Shown here: positions 5,208 to 6,708 of the stretch, one piece after another | How the letters are laid out: each line of letters starts with the position of its first letter | How positions within the stretch are numbered: the first letter of the stretch is position 1 | From: a bacterium ADurb.Bin374 | GTDB lineage: Bacteria; Riflebacteria; Ozemobacteria; Ozemobacterales; Ozemobacteraceae | Assembly (NCBI GenBank): GCA_002068715.1 | Contig: MWAR01000011.1 | Coordinates: 1 to 6,708 of the forward strand | DNA length: 6,708 nucleotides | Reading direction: 5' to 3' | Position numbers and translations under genes: made by a program | The notes under the pieces: generated by a model | Told to the model about the DNA's origin: nothing | Databases searched by the model: none | The model's input: the letters and a program-made list of their open reading frames with translations, nothing else

Positions 5208-6708
5208 TCAGAAGTTCAATTCCAGGCTTCCCGAGAAATTGAAACCGGGGTTTCCAAATTGCCAGGGCATTTCATACTTCTTGTCCGTGACATTGTTCAA
5301 GTCGATGATTCCGGTCACAGAACGGTCTGAAGTCTCGAGGATCTTTCGCTGTATCCGGATATTCAAAACCTGGTAGGACGGAAATCTAGTTCGGCCTTTT
5401 CTGGATATGCTGTCGTAGTATTCACCGACGAATTGAACATAGGGCGAAACCATCAGGTTCCCATGACTCTGTATGGTCGCGCCGAGATTGCCGACGTACC
5501 GGGGGACGAATGAGATTTCGACCCCGTCCTGATCCGGGTCGAGAGAGCTTTCAACGGCGCATTTCGTATAGGTCAGGTTGGAAAACCATTGAAATCGCTC
5601 GCTGAGCTGGTTCTCCACGTCGATCTCCAAGCCCCTGGAAATGGCTTTCCCTGCATTTTCAGACCTGGTTTGAGAGGGGGTCGTGCTGACGATGTTCTCT
5701 ACGATGGCATCTTCGACCTGGTTCGAGAAGCCGCGAATGTTGAGGGAAAGGTTGTCGGAGAACCGGAAATCCACGCCAAGATCCATGCCTATACCTGTTT
5801 CCGGGTTCAACTGAAAATTGGGCAGCTGGCCATTTTTTCCGGCAACACCCGCATCTTTCGTCTGTATCGTTCCGCCGAGCTGCTTGGCGGTCGGCGTCAC
5901 GAAACTCGTTCCCATATTGCCGTAGAATGCCGCTTTTGGACGGTAATTGAAGCGGGCGCCGACGCTCCAGAGCGTTTTATTCCATGATTTCGACGTTGTT
6001 TCCGGGACGATGCCGCTCAAAAGATCATAAGAATGATCTTCCTTGTTGTGCCGGCCTCCTGCCCTGAAAACCCATTTGCCGGCGATGTATTTTTCCTGGA
6101 GAAAGAAACCGGTCGAATCCGCATGCACACTCGATCCGAAGGTTTTTGTCCCGGCCGTTTGCGCGTACGTTTTATACTTCGCGGTTTGTGAATCGGCACC
6201 GAAGGTTAAAAGACCGTGCTCATGATGTTTCAGGTTGAAGGTCAGATCCGACGGATGAATGGACTGTTCGACCCCGTCTTTCTCGCGCAGGCTGAGATCG
6301 ACAGGAACCGCGCCGGGATTGAACTTGTCCTCTCCCCATTCGCGGTCATTATCGCGATAACCGGTTTTGAACCGAAGATTGAGGGCGCCTGACAGCTGGT
6401 TGCTGTAATCTATATTCACGGTATGATACGCGTTGTCGAAGTCGCGGTTTGGACGCCCGAAATCGCCTTCATGCCGGGTTTGATGCAAAAACACCGACAG
6501 CTTGTGGTCTTCCTCGCCGAATTGATAGCTCAGCTTGGCATACCCCCTGGTTCTCTGGTAGCCTGGATTATCGAGCATATTCAGCCAGGAACCCGTGGTG
6601 CCGTAATTCGTATAGTCGGAAGTTTCTTTGTTCATTCCAAAAAAGTAATGGAGTTTTCCCCGGCGGTTCTGGTGATACAGGCGGTTCTGGAATGTTTTGT
6701 ACGTCCCG
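5208..6708 (-). CDS. TonB-dependent outer-membrane receptor, C-terminal beta-barrel (N-terminus beyond window)
   Basis: Outer-membrane active-transport or sensing receptor powered by TonB-ExbBD; the ligand cannot be told. The frame is open to the right edge (499 visible residues), and the Met codon at 6635 is internal: barrel-like sequence (KLHYFFGMNKETSDYTNYG) crosses it. Alternating aromatic and hydrophobic strands repeat throughout. Typical receptor landmarks are FVTPTAKQL and LNPETGIGMDLGVDFRF, then SENAGKAISRGLEIDVENQL (a near-universal barrel motif), LNNVTDKKYE close to the end, and a terminal Phe (LELNF) as the BAM recognition signal. Signal peptide, TonB box and plug are outside the window; full-length receptors usually have 650-800 residues, so roughly a third is missing. 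It is the first visible gene of the operon, two bases upstream of the YfiR-family gene. That suggests it serves signalling as well as, or instead of, uptake. No haem, siderophore or cobalamin signature was recognised. Confidence 0.94.
   Translation of the reverse strand, partial: GTYKTFQNRLYHQNRRGKLHYFFGMNKETSDYTNYGTTGSWLNMLDNPGYQRTRGYAKLSYQFGEEDHKLSVFLHQTRHEGDFGRPNRDFDNAYHTVNIDYSNQLSGALNLRFKTGYRDNDREWGEDKFNPGAVPVDLSLREKDGVEQSIHPSDLTFNLKHHEHGLLTFGADSQTAKYKTYAQTAGTKTFGSSVHADSTGFFLQEKYIAGKWVFRAGGRHNKEDHSYDLLSGIVPETTSKSWNKTLWSVGARFNYRPKAAFYGNMGTSFVTPTAKQLGGTIQTKDAGVAGKNGQLPNFQLNPETGIGMDLGVDFRFSDNLSLNIRGFSNQVEDAIVENIVSTTPSQTRSENAGKAISRGLEIDVENQLSERFQWFSNLTYTKCAVESSLDPDQDGVEISFVPRYVGNLGATIQSHGNLMVSPYVQFVGEYYDSISRKGRTRFPSYQVLNIRIQRKILETSDRSVTGIIDLNNVTDKKYEMPWQFGNPGFNFSGSLELNF

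Noticed and set aside
6633..6635. ATG as the start of the receptor gene
   Set aside because: The frame continues open to the window edge with barrel-like strand sequence, and no signal peptide or plug follows this Met, so it is internal.
6662..6690. 11-bp direct repeat (ggcggttctgg at 6662-6672 and 6680-6690)
   Set aside because: In frame within the receptor and encodes Gln-Asn-Arg twice, six residues apart; too short to be a mobile or regulatory repeat.
1..6708. CRISPR arrays, tRNA/rRNA genes, insertion-sequence ends
   Set aside because: Looked for spaced direct repeats, transposase motifs and terminal inverted repeats flanking a gene; none seen. The two inverted repeats near 1400 and 1600 do not match each other.

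Overview
The window comes from a Gram-negative (two-membrane) bacterium. It encodes the barrel of a TonB-dependent outer-membrane receptor ending in phenylalanine, a signal-peptide-bearing periplasmic protein and an inner-membrane sensor kinase. Taxonomy cannot be fixed from the sequence. The signalling-rich content and moderate-to-high GC would suit a deltaproteobacterial-type or related environmental lineage, but this is a guess. No rRNA, tRNA, CRISPR array or insertion sequence was seen.

Layout. Positions 1-369 (+) hold the C-terminal half of a class III adenylate/guanylate cyclase catalytic domain, cut by the window start. Positions 466-1386 (+) hold a separate gene for an exported ankyrin-repeat protein. 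It has a strong ribosome-binding site, a GTG start and a signal peptide, but an in-frame TAG at codon 31 separates the signal peptide from the ankyrin domain. Positions 1387-1633 are a convergent intergenic region with two inverted repeats (an AT-rich 8-bp palindrome and a perfect 13-bp GC-rich hairpin) and a doubtful 33-codon minus-strand reading frame. From 1634 to the right edge, the minus strand carries a tight three-gene operon, in transcription order: TonB-dependent receptor (partial), YfiR-family periplasmic protein, and a 1001-residue hybrid histidine kinase with a CHASE8-like sensor, HAMP, HisKA, HATPase, two receivers and an HPt domain.

How the genes may work together. In the known Yfi system, periplasmic YfiR represses YfiN, an inner-membrane protein with a CHASE8 sensor, HAMP and a GGDEF output, while an outer-membrane lipoprotein (YfiB) relieves repression. 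Here a YfiR-family protein sits directly upstream of a protein with the same kind of sensor half (CHASE8-like plus HAMP), but the output is a multistep phosphorelay instead of a diguanylate cyclase. The outer-membrane partner in the operon is a TonB receptor. The simplest reading is an envelope-spanning pathway: receptor occupancy or envelope state, then the YfiR-like protein, then the CHASE8 kinase, then an unlinked response regulator. The chain is inferred from operon structure and domain content.

The two most interesting points are this Yfi-like module with a swapped output and the amber codon in the ankyrin gene. The latter is either a recent pseudogene or a recoded/suppressed stop; the sequence alone cannot decide.
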